Shown: in pieces, positions 12,605-23,541 of the stretch | Layout: each line of letters opens with the position of its first letter | Position numbering within the stretch: the first letter of the stretch is position 1 | Source of the DNA: Elephas maximus indicus | Taxonomy: Eukaryota; Chordata; Mammalia; Proboscidea; Elephantidae | DNA: 64,000 nt | Direction of reading: 5' to 3' | Assembly: GCF_024166365.1 (NCBI RefSeq) | Contig: NC_064825.1 | Location: 106,592,480 to 106,656,479 of the forward strand | Position numbers and translations under genes: made by a program | Notes under the pieces: model-generated | What the model saw: only the letters and a program-made list of their open reading frames with translations | Databases searched by the model: none | Told to the model about the DNA's origin: nothing

Positions 12605-13555
12605 ATGGCATGGATGGATAAGCAAAACCTAACAGTAATAAAGGAATTCATACTAATGGGGATCACAGACCGCCCTGAGCTCCAGGCTCCATTCTTCGGG
12701 TTGTTCCTTATCATCTACATGATCTCAGTGGTGGGCAACTTGGGCATGATCATCCTCACCAAGATGGACTCTAGGCTAAAAACACCCATGTACTTTTTTC
12801 TCAGACATCTGGCTTTTATTGATCTTGGACACTCAACTTCTGTGGGACCCAAAATGTTGGTAAATTTTGTAGTGAATCAAAATACAATCCCCTATCATTG
12901 GTGTGCTATACAGCTAGCCTTTTTCATAATGTTTGTAGTTAGTGAACTTTTCATTCTTTCTGGAATGGCCTATGACCGCTATGTGGCCGTCTGTAACCCT
13001 CTGCTCTACAAAGTCATCATGTCTCAAAGAGTATGCTGGGGCCTGGTGGTAGTTCCCTATCTCTACAGTGCCTTTCTCTCTCTTCTGACCACAATAAAGA
13101 TTTTTATTTCTTCCTTCTGTGGTTATAATGTCATTAGTCATTTCTACTGTGACAGTCTTCCACTATTAACATTGCTGTGCTCAAGCACGCTTGATATTGA
13201 ACTGATGTTACTGATCTGTTCAGCATTTAATTTAGTTTCATCCTTTCTGATAGTTCTAGTGTCCTACATGTTGATCCTTGCAACTATCCTCAGTATGAAC
13301 GCTGCAGAGGGGAGGTACAAGGCCTTCTCCACGTGTGGATCTCACCTAATAGTAGTATTTGTGTTATATGGGACTCTATTCTTTATGTATGTGCAACCGA
13401 AATCCAGCCATTCCTTTGACACTGATAAGATGGCCTCTGTATTTTACACTGTGGTAATACCTATGCTAAATCCCTTAATATATAGTTTGAGGAACAAAGA
13501 GGTAAAAGGTGCCTTGCATAGGATATGGAAAAATTTATGCAAAATTCCTATTTAA
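12605..13555 (+). CDS. OR8K3-like: Olfactory receptor OR1, OR8K type, intact
   Basis: This 316-residue class II (tetrapod-type) odorant receptor is a seven-transmembrane GPCR expected in the cilia of olfactory neurons, signalling through Golf and adenylate cyclase III. Visible landmarks: N-glycosylation site NLT (8-10), GN in TM1 (44-45), PMYFFLRHL (61-69), conserved Cys100, MAYDRYVAVC (121-130, Arg125 intact), loop cysteines 172/182/192, SY (220-221), KAFSTCGSHL (239-248) and PMLNPLIYSLRN (286-297). Length is normal for the family. ATG 12605 is the first Met after the splice acceptor (AG 12591-12592); Met4 at 12614 matches the start of OR3-OR5 and may also be used. AATAAA at 13629-13634 is a possible polyadenylation signal. 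My count against OR2 gives about 36 differences in 316 residues. Assignment to OR8K rests on recalled human sequences; ligand unknown. Confidence 0.95.
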   Translation: MAWMDKQNLTVIKEFILMGITDRPELQAPFFGLFLIIYMISVVGNLGMIILTKMDSRLKTPMYFFLRHLAFIDLGHSTSVGPKMLVNFVVNQNTIPYHWCAIQLAFFIMFVVSELFILSGMAYDRYVAVCNPLLYKVIMSQRVCWGLVVVPYLYSAFLSLLTTIKIFISSFCGYNVISHFYCDSLPLLTLLCSSTLDIELMLLICSAFNLVSSFLIVLVSYMLILATILSMNAAEGRYKAFSTCGSHLIVVFVLYGTLFFMYVQPKSSHSFDTDKMASVFYTVVIPMLNPLIYSLRNKEVKGALHRIWKNLCKIPI

Positions 13556-14150
13556 AGTTGAACGTAGAGTGCATATTCAACAAATTAATTTATAGACAGT
13601 TGTTTATTATAGGTTCTAGGTTTTTAGAAATAAAATGTGTAAAAGGCATGGGATAGTATAAAAATTTCCCTTGTTTTCAATCAAAATATATACCTTATAG
13701 ATATTGAAGTACTGATTATCCTTCTGGTATCAATGTTTGGGCTCAAGTTCAGCACATGTGCCTTAATTTGACATCACTGTTGTCACATTGCCAAATATGT
13801 ATGTTATCATTAAAGAGAAGCCTTTTGCATGCATCTCTCAGTAACAATCTTTTCTAAAAAATTAAATAATAAATTAAAAAATATGTTTTCTTTGTGTCTT
13901 ACATATCATTTAAACCACAGTGTTTGTACCTTGCTTATTATATACATATTTTATATATAGCAAATATTTTAAAAACATCTTTCTTCACAACACTTCAGCT
14001 CTGTCTCCCTTATAATAGAGGATACCTCAGATTTCTGTTGAAATAAAAGATATATATGTGACAAAGCAGAAATACAAGTGTAACTGTTTTCAAGTGACAT
14101 TGCTGTGTACATAAAAAATCCAGAATACTGTATCAGCTAAAGAGAAAGAA
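13556..14150. other. OR1 3' flank
   Basis: AT-rich DNA shared with 30962-31550. It holds the AATAAA at 13629 (conserved at 31034 behind OR2) and no gene. Confidence 0.55.
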
Positions 14151-14490
14151 ATAACTTTCCAAGGTTGGTGGATATGAGACTAATATATTAGAAAAAAATA
14201 GATTGTTTTGCTAGTACTATGTACTAGTAACCCGTGGAAATGAATTTAAAAGTACAATTTGCAATAGCACAAAAATTAAAAAAATACTTAAGAAATTATC
14301 TAATGTAAGATTTGAAGATATTAAAGACTAGAAACTGCAAAATGTTACTGAGTTATTAAAGAAGATATAAAGGCAGAGACATACCATGTCCATGGGTTGA
14401 AAGAAATAAATATTATGAAGATGTCAAGTCTTCTTAACTAACCCCATAAATTTAATGCAATTACAATACAAATTCCAATATATGTGTATG
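14150..14490 (+). mobile_element. L1 ORF2 fragment, plus strand
   Basis: Sequence such as gaagatgtcaagtcttctta followed by aatttaatgcaattacaata is typical of old L1 ORF2. It is followed by a TG/TA-rich microsatellite (14490-14570). The copy-2 paralogue is at about 31555-31880. Confidence 0.6.
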
Positions 14491-14572
14491 TTTGAGTGTG
14501 TGTGTGTATATATTTACATATATATATACATACAGATATATATTTATAGACAGATATATATTTATGTATGTC

Positions 14573-14608
14573 ATTGTTAGGTGTTGTCAAGTCAGTTCCA
14601 ACTCTTAA
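14573..14608 (-). repeat. Short SINE/RTE 3' tail, minus strand
   Basis: The string gttgtcaagtcagttccaac is the reverse complement of the shared SINE/RTE 3' end. It is a severely 5'-truncated copy next to the plus-strand RTE. Confidence 0.6.
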
Positions 14609-16308
14609 TGAATTAAAGACACAAGAAGTTAGAGCAAAGTATTATAATGACATGTGTAAAGACCTGGAGTTAGAAAACCATAAAGGAAGAACACACTTGG
14701 CCTTTCTCGAGCTGAAAGAAATGAAGAAAAAATTCAAGGCTCAAGTTGCAATATTGAAGAATTTTATGGGTGAAATATTAAACAACAGGAAACATCCAAA
14801 GAAGATGCAAGGAATATACAGAGTCACTGTACTGAAAATAATTGGTGGGTGTTCAACCATTTTAGGAGGTAGCATTTGACCAGGAACTGATGGTACTGAA
14901 GGAAGAAGTCCAAGCTGCACTGAAGGCACTGGTAAAAAAAAAAAAAAGGCTCCAGGATTGACAGGACACCAACTTAGATGTCTCAACAAACAGATGCAGG
15001 GCTAGAATTGCTTACTTATCCATGCCAGGAAATTTGGAAGACAACAACCTGGCCAATTGACTGGAAGAGATCAGTATGCCTATTCCCAGGAAAGGTAATC
15101 CAACCAAATAGAGAAATTATCAAGCAATATCATTAGTATCACACACAAGTAAAATTTTTCAAAGGTCTTTCAAAAATGACCACAGCAGTTATCAACAGGG
15201 AACTGCCTGAAATTGAAGCTGGATTCAAAAGAGGATATGGAATCAGGTATACCATCGCTGATGTGAGAAATATCCTGGCTGAAATCAGAGAACACCAAAA
15301 AGTGTTTACCTGTGTTTCATTGACTCTGAAAAAGCATTTGACTCTGTGGATCATAAGAAATTATGGATAATATTGTGAAGAATGGGAATTCCAGAACTCT
15401 TAATTGTGCTCATGAGGAATCTGTGCCTACACCAAGAGGCAGTCATTTGAACAGAACAAGGGGATGATATTGCATGGTTTAAAGTCAGGAAAGGTGTGTG
15501 GCAGGGTTGTATCTTTTCACCATACCTATTCAGCCTATATGTTGAAGAAATAATCTGAGAAGCTGGGCTATATGAAGAAGAATGGGGCATCAAGTTTGGA
15601 GGAAGACTCATTAACAACATAGGCTACACAGATGACACAGCCTTTCTTGATGTAAGTGAAGAGGACTTGAAGCACTTACTGATGAGGATAAAAGACTATA
15701 CCTTTCAGGATGGATTACATGTCAACATAAAGAAAAGAAAACTCTTCACAGCTAGACCTATAAGCAACATCATGATAAGTGGAGAAAGATTGAAGTTTTC
15801 AAGAATTTCATTTTACTTGGATCCACAACCAATGCCCATGGAAGTAGCAGTCAAGAAATCAAAAGATGCATTGAATTGGGCAAATCTGTTGAAAAAGATC
15901 TCTTTAAAGTGTTGAAAAGCAAAGATGTTACCTTGAAGACTAAGTTGAAGCTTACTCAAGCCATAATTTTCCAATGGCCTCATACGCATGTGAAAGTTGA
16001 GCGATTAATAAGGAATACAGAAGACTGACACATTTGAATTGTGGTATTGGTGAAGAATATTGGATATAACATGGACTGCCGAGAGAATGAACACATCTGC
16101 CTTGGAAGAAGTAAAACCAGAATGTTCCTTAGAAGGAAAGATGGCGTAGAGCATCGGCAAAAGAGATGGAATGACACAGTGGCTGCAACAATGAGCTCAC
16201 GCATAACAATTGTGAGGATGAAGCAGGACCAGGCAGTGTTTCCTTCTGTTGTACATAAGGTCGCTATGAGTCAGAACTGACTTGATGGTACGTAACCAGA
16301 ACAGCAAT
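14609..16308 (+). mobile_element. RTE (Bov-B-like) LINE, 5'-truncated
   Basis: Carries the reverse-transcriptase half of an RTE LINE. A short palm motif, Y-T-D-D-T, lies near 15622-15638 (the full-length copy has Y-A-D-D-T), and the 3' end reads ctatgagtcagaactgactt. Frameshifts and stops break the frame. The paralogue is at 31912-33683, so insertion predates the tandem duplication. Afrotherian SINEs are mobilised by this LINE clade. Confidence 0.85.
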
Positions 16309-16344
16309 AAAAATTGGCAAAACTTATCAATGCTGTTCCACCAC

Positions 16345-17116
16345 ATGTCTGTCAGTTTGTTGTATTGTGGCGGCTTGCATGTTGCTGTGATACAGGAAGT
16401 TTTGCCACTGGTGTATCAAACACCAGCGATGTCATCCATGGCAAACTAGTTTCAGTGGAGCTTCCAGACTAAGACAGACTAGAAAGAAGAACCTTGCAGT
16501 GTACTTCTGAGGAAAATTAGCCACATAGGGTTTTATCTTATGAATAGCAGTGGAACATTGATATAGTACTAGAAGATGAGCCCCTCAGCTTGGAAGACAC
16601 AGTAAAGATGACTGGGGAAGAGCTTCCTCCTCAAAGTAGAGTCAACCTTAATGATGTGGATGGAGTCAAGTTTTTGGGGCCCTTCATTTGCCAATGTGGC
16701 ATGACTCAAACTGAGTAGAAATAGTTGCAAATATTCATTAATAATCAGAGTGTGGAATGTACAAAGTATAAATCTAGGAAAATTGGAAGTCATCAAAAAT
16801 GAAATGGAATGCATGAACATTGATTTCTGAGGCATTAGTGAGCTGAAATGGACTGGTACTGGCCATTTTGAATCAGAAAATAATAAGGTCTGTTATACCA
16901 GGAAGGAAAGTTTGAAGAGGCATATTGTCCCATTCATTGTCAAAAAGGACATTTCAAGATGAATCCTGAAGCACAATGCTGTCAGTGATAGGATAATATG
17001 TGTATATCTACAAGGACAACCAGTTAAGACCACTATTATTCAAATTTACCTCCTGTTTTACATGGGGTCACTATGAGTCAGAACTGACTTGATGGCACCT
17101 GACAACAACAACAACC
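16345..17116 (+). mobile_element. RTE derivative: 5' end fused to 3' tail
   Basis: It starts like the 5' end of the long RTE at 52186 and continues into the endonuclease N-terminal region (about 16740-17045). It then jumps directly to the RTE 3' end (tcactatgagtcagaactga) and an (ACA)n tail. The reverse-transcriptase domain is missing, so it is a non-autonomous internal-deletion form of about 770 bp. The same structure is present at 33718-34480. Confidence 0.8.
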
Positions 17117-17276
17117 TGTTCTATAAGAAGTCAGCATAGTGGTTATATTTCTGGGGCACTGCTAATGATATTTGTTGCTGTTATTAAATGCCGATTCTGG
17201 TAAAAAGATGTGTTACATTTTTAAAAATGTATTTATACTGTGTACACACTTCAATAATAAATTAATAGCACCATAC

Positions 17277-17494
17277 AAAAAACAAAACCAAACCAGTTCT
17301 CATCAAGTCAATTCTGAATCAGGGAGATCCATGTGTTTCCACGTAGACATGCGTTTCACAGAGTTTTCAATGGCTGTCGCCTTTCAGAAGCAGATCACCA
17401 GGCCTTACCTCTGAAGTGTCTCTGGATAGGTTTGAACCACCAACCTATCAGTTAATAGCCCAGTGCTTAATGGTTTGCCCCACCCAGGGACTCC
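17277..17494 (-). repeat. AfroSINE (long form), minus strand
   Basis: The tail string ccagttctcatcaagtcaat leads to a head ending ttgccccacccagggactcc. It includes the internal segment cctttcagaagcagatcacc found in the longer SINE subtype. Paralogue at about 34653-34868. Confidence 0.85.
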
Positions 17495-17639
17495 CTCAAA
17501 ACACCATGAAAATGGAGAAAACAGCTACACATATAGATCTATAATGTTTCTTTGTGAATTTTTTACAGATTATGTACTAGGTAGAATTTGTACATGTCTC
17601 TGTTGTGTCTTCACAGGTAGAATATTTTGATTTTAGACT

Positions 17640-17960
17640 CCTAGATGGCAGCAGAGTAGGCTTAACCCAGAGAAGTTGTGAAAAATTACCTAAAATAATC
17701 CCCCTCCTATGGGAATGTAAAGGTATTTTGCATAATTAGCACATATCTCTTTGGCTTTCTTTGAACCTTTCAAATGCTTTAGGAGTAATTAACAAACTGT
17801 ATTCCTTCCCCTCAGGGAGAGCCTTAAAGCAAGAAAGAAACCCATAAATTCTCCTTAGTGGGCTATGTTAGCTATGCAAGGGAAGCACACAGGGATTCTT
17901 CATTAGTGGTGAGTAAGGTAGGCGGCACAGATTCCTGTGACTACCCCTCAGAGTTCCAGT
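17640..17960 (+). repeat. Promoter block, second type (paralogues at 35010-35330 and 61660-61830)
   Basis: Three copies share a TAATTAACA string, a CTCAGGGA core and downstream sequence. Copies at 17.8 and 35.15 kb belong to the tandem segmental duplication; the 61.7 kb copy is more diverged. Confidence 0.7.
17781..17912 (+). promoter_or_regulatory. Presumed OR2 promoter and first-exon donor (P2)
   Basis: Homeodomain core TAATTA at 17786-17791, 17-nt gap, EBF-like CCCTCAGGGA at 17809-17818 (two mismatches to TCCCNNGGGA), 24-nt gap, CATAAATT at 17843-17850, then a strong donor GTGAGTAAG with GT at 17909-17910. The next acceptor downstream in front of a coding exon is OR2's at 29997-29998, an intron of about 12.1 kb. 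The block lies 4.2 kb 3' of OR1 and is therefore assigned to OR2. Assignment is by order and spacing only. Confidence 0.6.
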
Positions 17961-18820
17961 GTTTTTTCATGACCCCAACTGCCATTTAACCTCAAACTCA
18001 CACTAGAGGACTTAGTCACAGGAATTAACAATTCCCTTTGATAACCATAATTTCTGAGGTAGTATGATGTTGCAACCACCTTTATAGTCCTTGAGGAAAA
18101 TTACACATATAATTCCATTTCTTCAACGATTAGTTGATATTCTTTAGATTGTAAAAAATGTCAGCTCAGAAGATGCAGTTAATATTGTTAACTCCCCTTC
18201 CAAATCCCTAAGATTTTCATGATCCTTTTGGTGTAGTGGCTAAAGGGGTCCACTGCTAATGGAACGGATGGCAGTTCCAAACAGCATTGGTAATATTTTC
18301 CATGATCCTAGCATTTGCTGTTTTTCAAATATATCATGAATATTTCATATATTTCCTGAATTTACCAATATCACCAAGGGATCGAAGACACCATTTTAGC
18401 TGGACGCATGGCCAAAGTAAAATATTAAAGTATCCGTTTCACTACATCATGCGTCTCTCAGGCCACGTCTGTTCACTAAGAGGACTGCCCCTCCCCCATC
18501 CTTCAAAGGCTGGATGGAGTCTTTGAAATGTCATCAAATTATTCCTTGAATGAGTAAGTAAGTATACATCTAATGCAGATGAGAAATAAGATTAAACTCT
18601 GCACAACTATAGTTTTAAGAAAATAAGGGCCCTTACAAAATTAAAATCAGCAAAATGTGTTACGCTTTAAATCAAGGTGTCTTTTTCTCTCATTTATTAG
18701 TAGCTCTGGGTCTTTTTTTCTCCCTCAAAAATTACTTGCATATTTAAGTAAATATATTTCAATGCATATTTTCCTTGATACTTGCATTGTGGAAAGACAT
18801 TCATTTTCACCTAACTTAGT
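17960..18820. other. Duplicated non-coding segment with a truncated SINE
   Basis: Shared with about 35330-36410. A short AfroSINE head remains at about 18226-18285; copy 2 keeps the whole SINE (35560-35728), and copy 1 lost about 260 bp here. The part from about 18600 is also similar to 50870-51010. Confidence 0.6.
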
Positions 18821-18821
18821 G

Positions 18822-18945
18822 CTGGGAGCCCTCAGATGGTGCAAAGGAATTAGTCATAGAAAACCCTATGTGGTACAGCTCTATCGTGACACACATGGGG
18901 TCTCCATGAGCGACGGTCTACTCCACAGCAAATGGCTGGTCATCA
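18822..18945 (+). repeat. AfroSINE with internal deletion
   Basis: The head ggagccctcagatggtgcaa runs straight into the body tcatagaaaaccctatgtgg and the tail region acacatggggtctccatgag. The same deletion is in copy 2 (36411-36454 plus 37051-37130). The related locus at 51772-51980 keeps the undeleted SINE, so the deletion arose before the A/B tandem duplication. Confidence 0.75.
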
Positions 18946-18957
18946 AAACACCCTGTA

Positions 18958-19284
18958 AAGGAGAAGTGGTGGTTTAGTGGTAGAATTCTTCACTTCCTCG
19001 CAAGTGACCTGGGTTCAATTCCCGGCCAACATACCTCGCGCACAGCCACCAACTGTCCCTCGGTGGAGGCTTGCAGGTTGTCATGATACCGAACATTTTT
19101 CAACAGAGCTTCCAGACTACGATTGACTAGGAAGAGAGGCCTAGCAGTTTACTTCTGAAAATCAGCCTGTAGAAACCCGGTAGATCACAACGGTCTGATC
19201 CACAATGGCGCAGGGAAGGCAACCTTTCCTTCATTTGTGCTGAGATTTGGGGCTGACTCCATAGCAGCAAACAACAGCAGCAAA
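18958..19284 (+). repeat. SINE with tRNA-Gly-like head and RTE-derived body
   Basis: The head at about 18964-19036 resembles tRNA-Gly: an A-box-like tggtttagtgg, a perfect B box GGTTCAATTCC, and a TCACTT/AAGTGA anticodon-stem remnant. The body (19065-19165) matches the RTE 5' region near 52210-52370, including cagagcttccagactacgat. It ends in ctccatagcagcaaacaaca, close to the RTE 3' tail. The copy-2 paralogue is at 37147-37293, 3'-truncated. The head differs from the usual AfroSINE head in this window. I do not regard it as a working tRNA gene because the anticodon arm is disrupted. Confidence 0.7.
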
Positions 19285-19720
19285 GTCTCCACACGGCCTG
19301 GTTTTCTAATAACAGTACAAGTCTACGCACCGTCCGTGAGACGTTCTTCCATGTTTTGAGAGTCTGGCAAAATGCAGATATATTAAATAATGATGATAAT
19401 AATAATAATACAGCTTAAAATGTCAGAACCACGTTATCCTCAATAATCATATAAAATCATGTAAATAGTCATAGAAAATCATGTAAAAAAGATTTCAGTG
19501 CTTTACATAGAACTCGAGAGATGTGACAGAAATGTCATGTGTCTTTTCTCACTTATAGGAAAATGTGTACACTAGCACGGATTTGGGGAAAAAAATCACT
19601 TGTCCAGTATATCATTGATTGTTCCAGATAAAAGTTATACTGCTTTTTTATTATACTCATTAGGATAATGTCCTAAATGCGTTGTCCCTTGAGAATTATT
19701 TTGGTGTTACTGAAACAAGC
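19285..19720. other. Non-coding DNA related to 52.1 and 55.4 kb
   Basis: The string agcacggattt (about 19575) and the following sequence match both sides of the RTE at 52186-55381, so this is the empty-site counterpart of that insertion. No gene. Confidence 0.6.
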
Positions 19721-19721
19721 C

Positions 19722-19880
19722 AGGAGTCTTGGTGGTTCAGTGGTTAAGAAGTCAGCTGCTAACTAAAAGGTCGGCAGTTCACATCCACCAGTCGCTCCTC
19801 GGAAACCCTGTGGGGCGGTTCTACTCTATCCTGTAGGGTTCCTATGAGTCAGAATTGGCAGCCTCTGTTTTTTTTTGTTT
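19722..19880 (+). repeat. AfroSINE
   Basis: Head ggagtcttggtggttcagtg, then ctcctcggaaaccctgtggg and a T-rich end. Its counterpart position at about 55500 lacks it, so it arose after those segments separated. Confidence 0.85.
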
Positions 19881-19983
19881 GTTCATTTGTTTTCATTTTT
19901 GGATATAAGCCATGAAGCATTATATATATAAATAGAAAGATATATATTTATATATAAACAGAAGTATATATATTTATTATATA

Positions 19984-20192
19984 TAAAACCGAAACCTGTT
20001 ACCATTGAGTTGATTCCGACTCATGGCACCCTCGTGTATTACAGAGTAGAATTGCTTCATAGGGTTTTCTTGCCTGTAATCTTTACAGAAGCAGATTGCT
20101 TGACCTTGTCATGTGGTGCCCCTGGGTGGTTCAAAGAGGCAAACTTTAGGTGAGTAGTCCATCTCAAACCACTTGCACCACCCAGGAATCCC
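19984..20192 (-). repeat. AfroSINE (long form), minus strand
   Basis: The tail accattgagttgattccgac runs to a head ending cttgcaccacccaggaatcc, with the internal long-form segment aatctttacagaagcagatt. It is flanked by TA-rich repeats (19920-19983). Confidence 0.85.
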
Positions 20193-22079
20193 ATAAAGGT
20201 CAGGAAAGTGTATCAGAAGGTCATGGTCTTGTAACCAGTCTCGATGTGAGATAATTGGTTGCCACCTATTAGCTCAACAAATTTGTTACAGAACTGTATG
20301 TTTCGAAATGCAAAGAAGAAGAAACACTTGAGACAGGAAGCTGCTAACATGCCAGAAAAAGTCTACCAGGACTACCATCAGAGGTAGTCCAAGGTGATTC
20401 CAGGTGGGGAAACAGATGTTCTCTGCAGTGATTTTTGAAGTAGATAGTTGATGACAAAGCCAAAATAAAATATTAGGCATCTTGCCTTAAGATAATATAC
20501 CCATCTCACTGCAATAATAGCACGCCTGGCCCCTACAATCTTTGTATTACATGTTTCCATAGAGAAGTGAGCCTCAAGGCTTAGAAGAATCTCCAAGCAT
20601 ATTTTTAGTGAAGGCAAGACTGAGTTTAAAATCAGCACAATTCAAAGTTCAGGGGCTGTCAATCCTTGGAACCCTTGTAAATCAAATATATGGGTTCTAC
20701 TTTCAGTGCTGTTGAACTTCCAACACTCCCTAACTCCAGGCTTGGGGATTACTTTTCTCCTCTCATTCACTGAGGGAAGCTTTCATCCTGATCTGTTCTC
20801 ATCTCAAAGGTGAATTGGGAAAACTATTTCCCAAGGATGGAAACAGGAGGGTAAGAGACCTTCTTATACCTCACATTAGTGCCAGTTATAATGCACAGGT
20901 ATAATGCAAAGCATGAATCTATCAGTCCATAAGGTTTTTTCCATGTATTTGATTCTCTGACGCAATGGGATAAAATTATATTCAAGAAGTACAGTTAAAA
21001 AAAAAAATTCAAAGATCATAACAAGCCACATGATAGAGGTTTGGGGATTAACATTGAACATCAAATTGGTGAGTATCTTTTCTTAAGTTACGAAGACTTG
21101 ATATTTGCTAAGTAGGACTCTTCAAGTGCTCATTCTGCCTGATTTCAAAGTATTAATGAGAAAAGGTTTACGTTGATTTTATTTCATTCATGGGTATCCC
21201 TCTATTTCAGAGTTAGTATTCCCCTATCGAGATGGTGCAGGATATTTTACTTAGTAAAGTGTGGGAACATAAACAAGGGCTCATGTCCCTGTTAATTGTG
21301 TTGGATGAGAGGAATATGAGTATTTGTCCCTTTTGCTTTATTGTTTTAAATAATTAGTATGTGTACATGTCTCTGTCTTATTAACTCACGCAAAGACAGC
21401 AGGACCCCATGTATTTTTAGGGCCACTCAAATTCTCCCTTCCTTCCTCTCTTTCTTTCCTTCCCTCCCTCCTTTGGATGAGAGCAGAATGCCCTCAATTT
21501 CACAGACACATTTACCTTAGTTGAGACTAGTTTCTACGTTTTATAGAAAACTTAGTTGAAATTGGAGGTTCCATTTGCTTAAGATGATGTCCTGGGGCTT
21601 CAGGTCCATTCCCCAATTCCCAATACTGCCCTGGAATTTGTGCTGCCATGAAATCAGAGTCAGGCCTGCTACTCAGTTTCTCCATTTCTTCCAATCATAA
21701 CCAGGGAGGAAAAACAAGGACATCAACTCAAAAAGAGGGCCATAGACCTGTGTATATGACAGAGCTCCATGTTACAACAGGGCAGTGAAGGGAGCTGGAC
21801 AATATGATTACCCTATAAAGGAGGACGAAAAGCAATAGTTAATTCATACCGTATAAAATCAACCCTAGATTGTTTCTTTTACCACATGGAAGGTTTCAGA
21901 ACCCCAGAAATTTGTAAAATTTCAATAGAATGGATCTTGAGGTGAAGAGGCTTGCCGAACTGTACAAATTTTGTGGATTATTTCTATTTTTAGATATCAT
22001 TTTTTATAGCTTAAAGCATTAGGCTTTGCCATTTTACTTCCTGAGTTGCTGCTAGGTAATTTTTTTTTTTTTTTAACTT

Positions 22080-23340
22080 TATCTACATGTTTTGTTACTT
22101 TTATGTAGATCTTTAAATAGAGTGGACTTTACAAGGTAGGGATATTCTGCCAGTTAACCTAGAATTTTTATTCTGATTTTCCGGAATGTTTTGTTTAGGG
22201 AAATCCAGAGGCCTAGTAACTAAAGTAGTTGCATTTTCTCTTTCTTTTTCTTTTTAAATAAACGAGAGTGCTTAAGTTAAATATGGCTAGCTCTATTAAT
22301 TTTTTTTTTTGTTAATTTTTGGGAGTCTGTTTTAAAAATGTTTATCTCAAGATCTAAAAGATATTGACATCTATGCTCTTTAGGGTTGGAATATTTTGTT
22401 TTGACAATAAGTGCTTTGAAAAACTAAAATTGATTTATTTATCTGTGGAAAAAAACATCCATTTTAACCTTTCTTTAGAAATAATTATGTTATCCAGCTC
22501 CATTTATTGAATAGACTCATTTCATCTCACTGTCTTAACATGCCACTTCTGGTATGTAGAACAGCTCCGTAAGTATGTTGGTTTCTTTCTGGGTTCTCTA
22601 TTCTGTTACATTGATACACTTGCTTTTTCTTTTGCCATTGCCACATTGTATCAATAACTGTAGCTCTGTAAGTCTTGATATCTGATAAAACAGGTTATCT
22701 TTAAGAGTGTCTTGCTTTCCCTTTACCATTTGCATTTTCTATACCTATTTTAGAGCCCAAGCCCAGGCCCGTTGTGGTCAAGTCTATTTCGACCTGTAGC
22801 GACCCTATAGGGCAGAATAGAAGTGCCCCATAATTTCCAAGGAGCACCCGGTGAATACAACCTGACGACCTTTTTGGTTAGGAGCCGGAGCATTTAACCA
22901 CTATTCCCCCAGGGTTCCCACACATTTCAGAGACAGTGTCAAATTCCACAAAATCCCCTGGTAAGAGTTTGATTGTATTGACATTGGAAAAATAGATCAA
23001 TTTGGGCAGAATTGACATGATTATGACATAGAGTTGTGTAATTTAGGAACGAGAATTTCCATCAGCTTATTTAAGATTTCTATAATTTCTCTTGGTAAAG
23101 TTTTAATTTATCTCATTTTTAGAGTTGGTTTATTTGGGCATTTTTCAAAATCATTCTACCAAGTTGTGAAATTTTCCTTCTATTTCAAATTTGTGAAGTT
23201 TTTGTCCATTCTAAAGGAATGTTCGTTATTATGCAGTGTTTTTTGTCTATTCTAATGCCAAAATTTTTTTGTTTTTATTTTAATTAGTTAATACGGTCAA
23301 TTATATTTATGAATTTTCCAGAATTAAACCATCCAGATCA
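22080..23340 (-). mobile_element. Old L1 fragment, minus strand
   Basis: Typical L1 reverse-complement text, such as tccagctccatttattgaat near 22495 and ttccagaattaaaccatcca near 23315. It is interrupted by an AfroSINE at 22752-22920. Copy 1 retains only the last 230 bp or so (3852-4078). Confidence 0.7.
22752..22920 (-). repeat. AfroSINE, minus strand
   Basis: It reads from tgtagcgaccctatagggca to ttaaccactattcccccagg. It lies in the L1 portion that copy 1 has lost. Confidence 0.85.
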
Positions 23341-23364
23341 ACCTGGGATCATTTAGCTTGGTCA

Positions 23365-23541
23365 TAAGCCAAAACCCAGACTCCTTGCCACTGAGTCAAT
23401 TCCAGCTCATAGTGACCCTATAGGACAGAGTCAGACTGCCCCGTAAGGTTTCCCAGGCTGTAAATCTATACAGGAGCAGACGGCCATGTCTTTCTCCCAT
23501 AGAGCAGCTGGTGAGTTCCAACACTGTACCACCGGGCTCTT
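23365..23541 (-). repeat. AfroSINE, minus strand (paralogue of 4094-4300)
   Basis: Same insertion point as in copy 1, with an internal deletion near the head (about 35 bp). The flank to 24560 is duplicated non-coding DNA. Confidence 0.85.

Larger units (their letters stand above)
2090..19290 (+). repeat. Tandem segmental duplication, copy 1 (contains OR1 and P2)
   Basis: It is collinear with about 20290-37290. Shared landmarks include the gccagaaaaagtctaccagg string (about 2190 and 20350), the minus-strand L1, the OR gene, two RTE pieces, an AfroSINE and a tRNA-Gly-like SINE. Differences are small indels plus a few larger ones. Copy 1 lacks about 1.07 kb near 3850 that copy 2 has at about 22080-23130, and keeps L1 sequence that copy 2 lost. 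The stretch 2090-3850 holds no gene or repeat I can name. Confidence 0.9.

Noticed and set aside
18964-19036. Possible functional tRNA-Gly gene
   Set aside because: The A and B boxes look good, but the anticodon arm has an extra base and the acceptor ends do not pair. The sequence runs directly into an RTE-derived SINE body.
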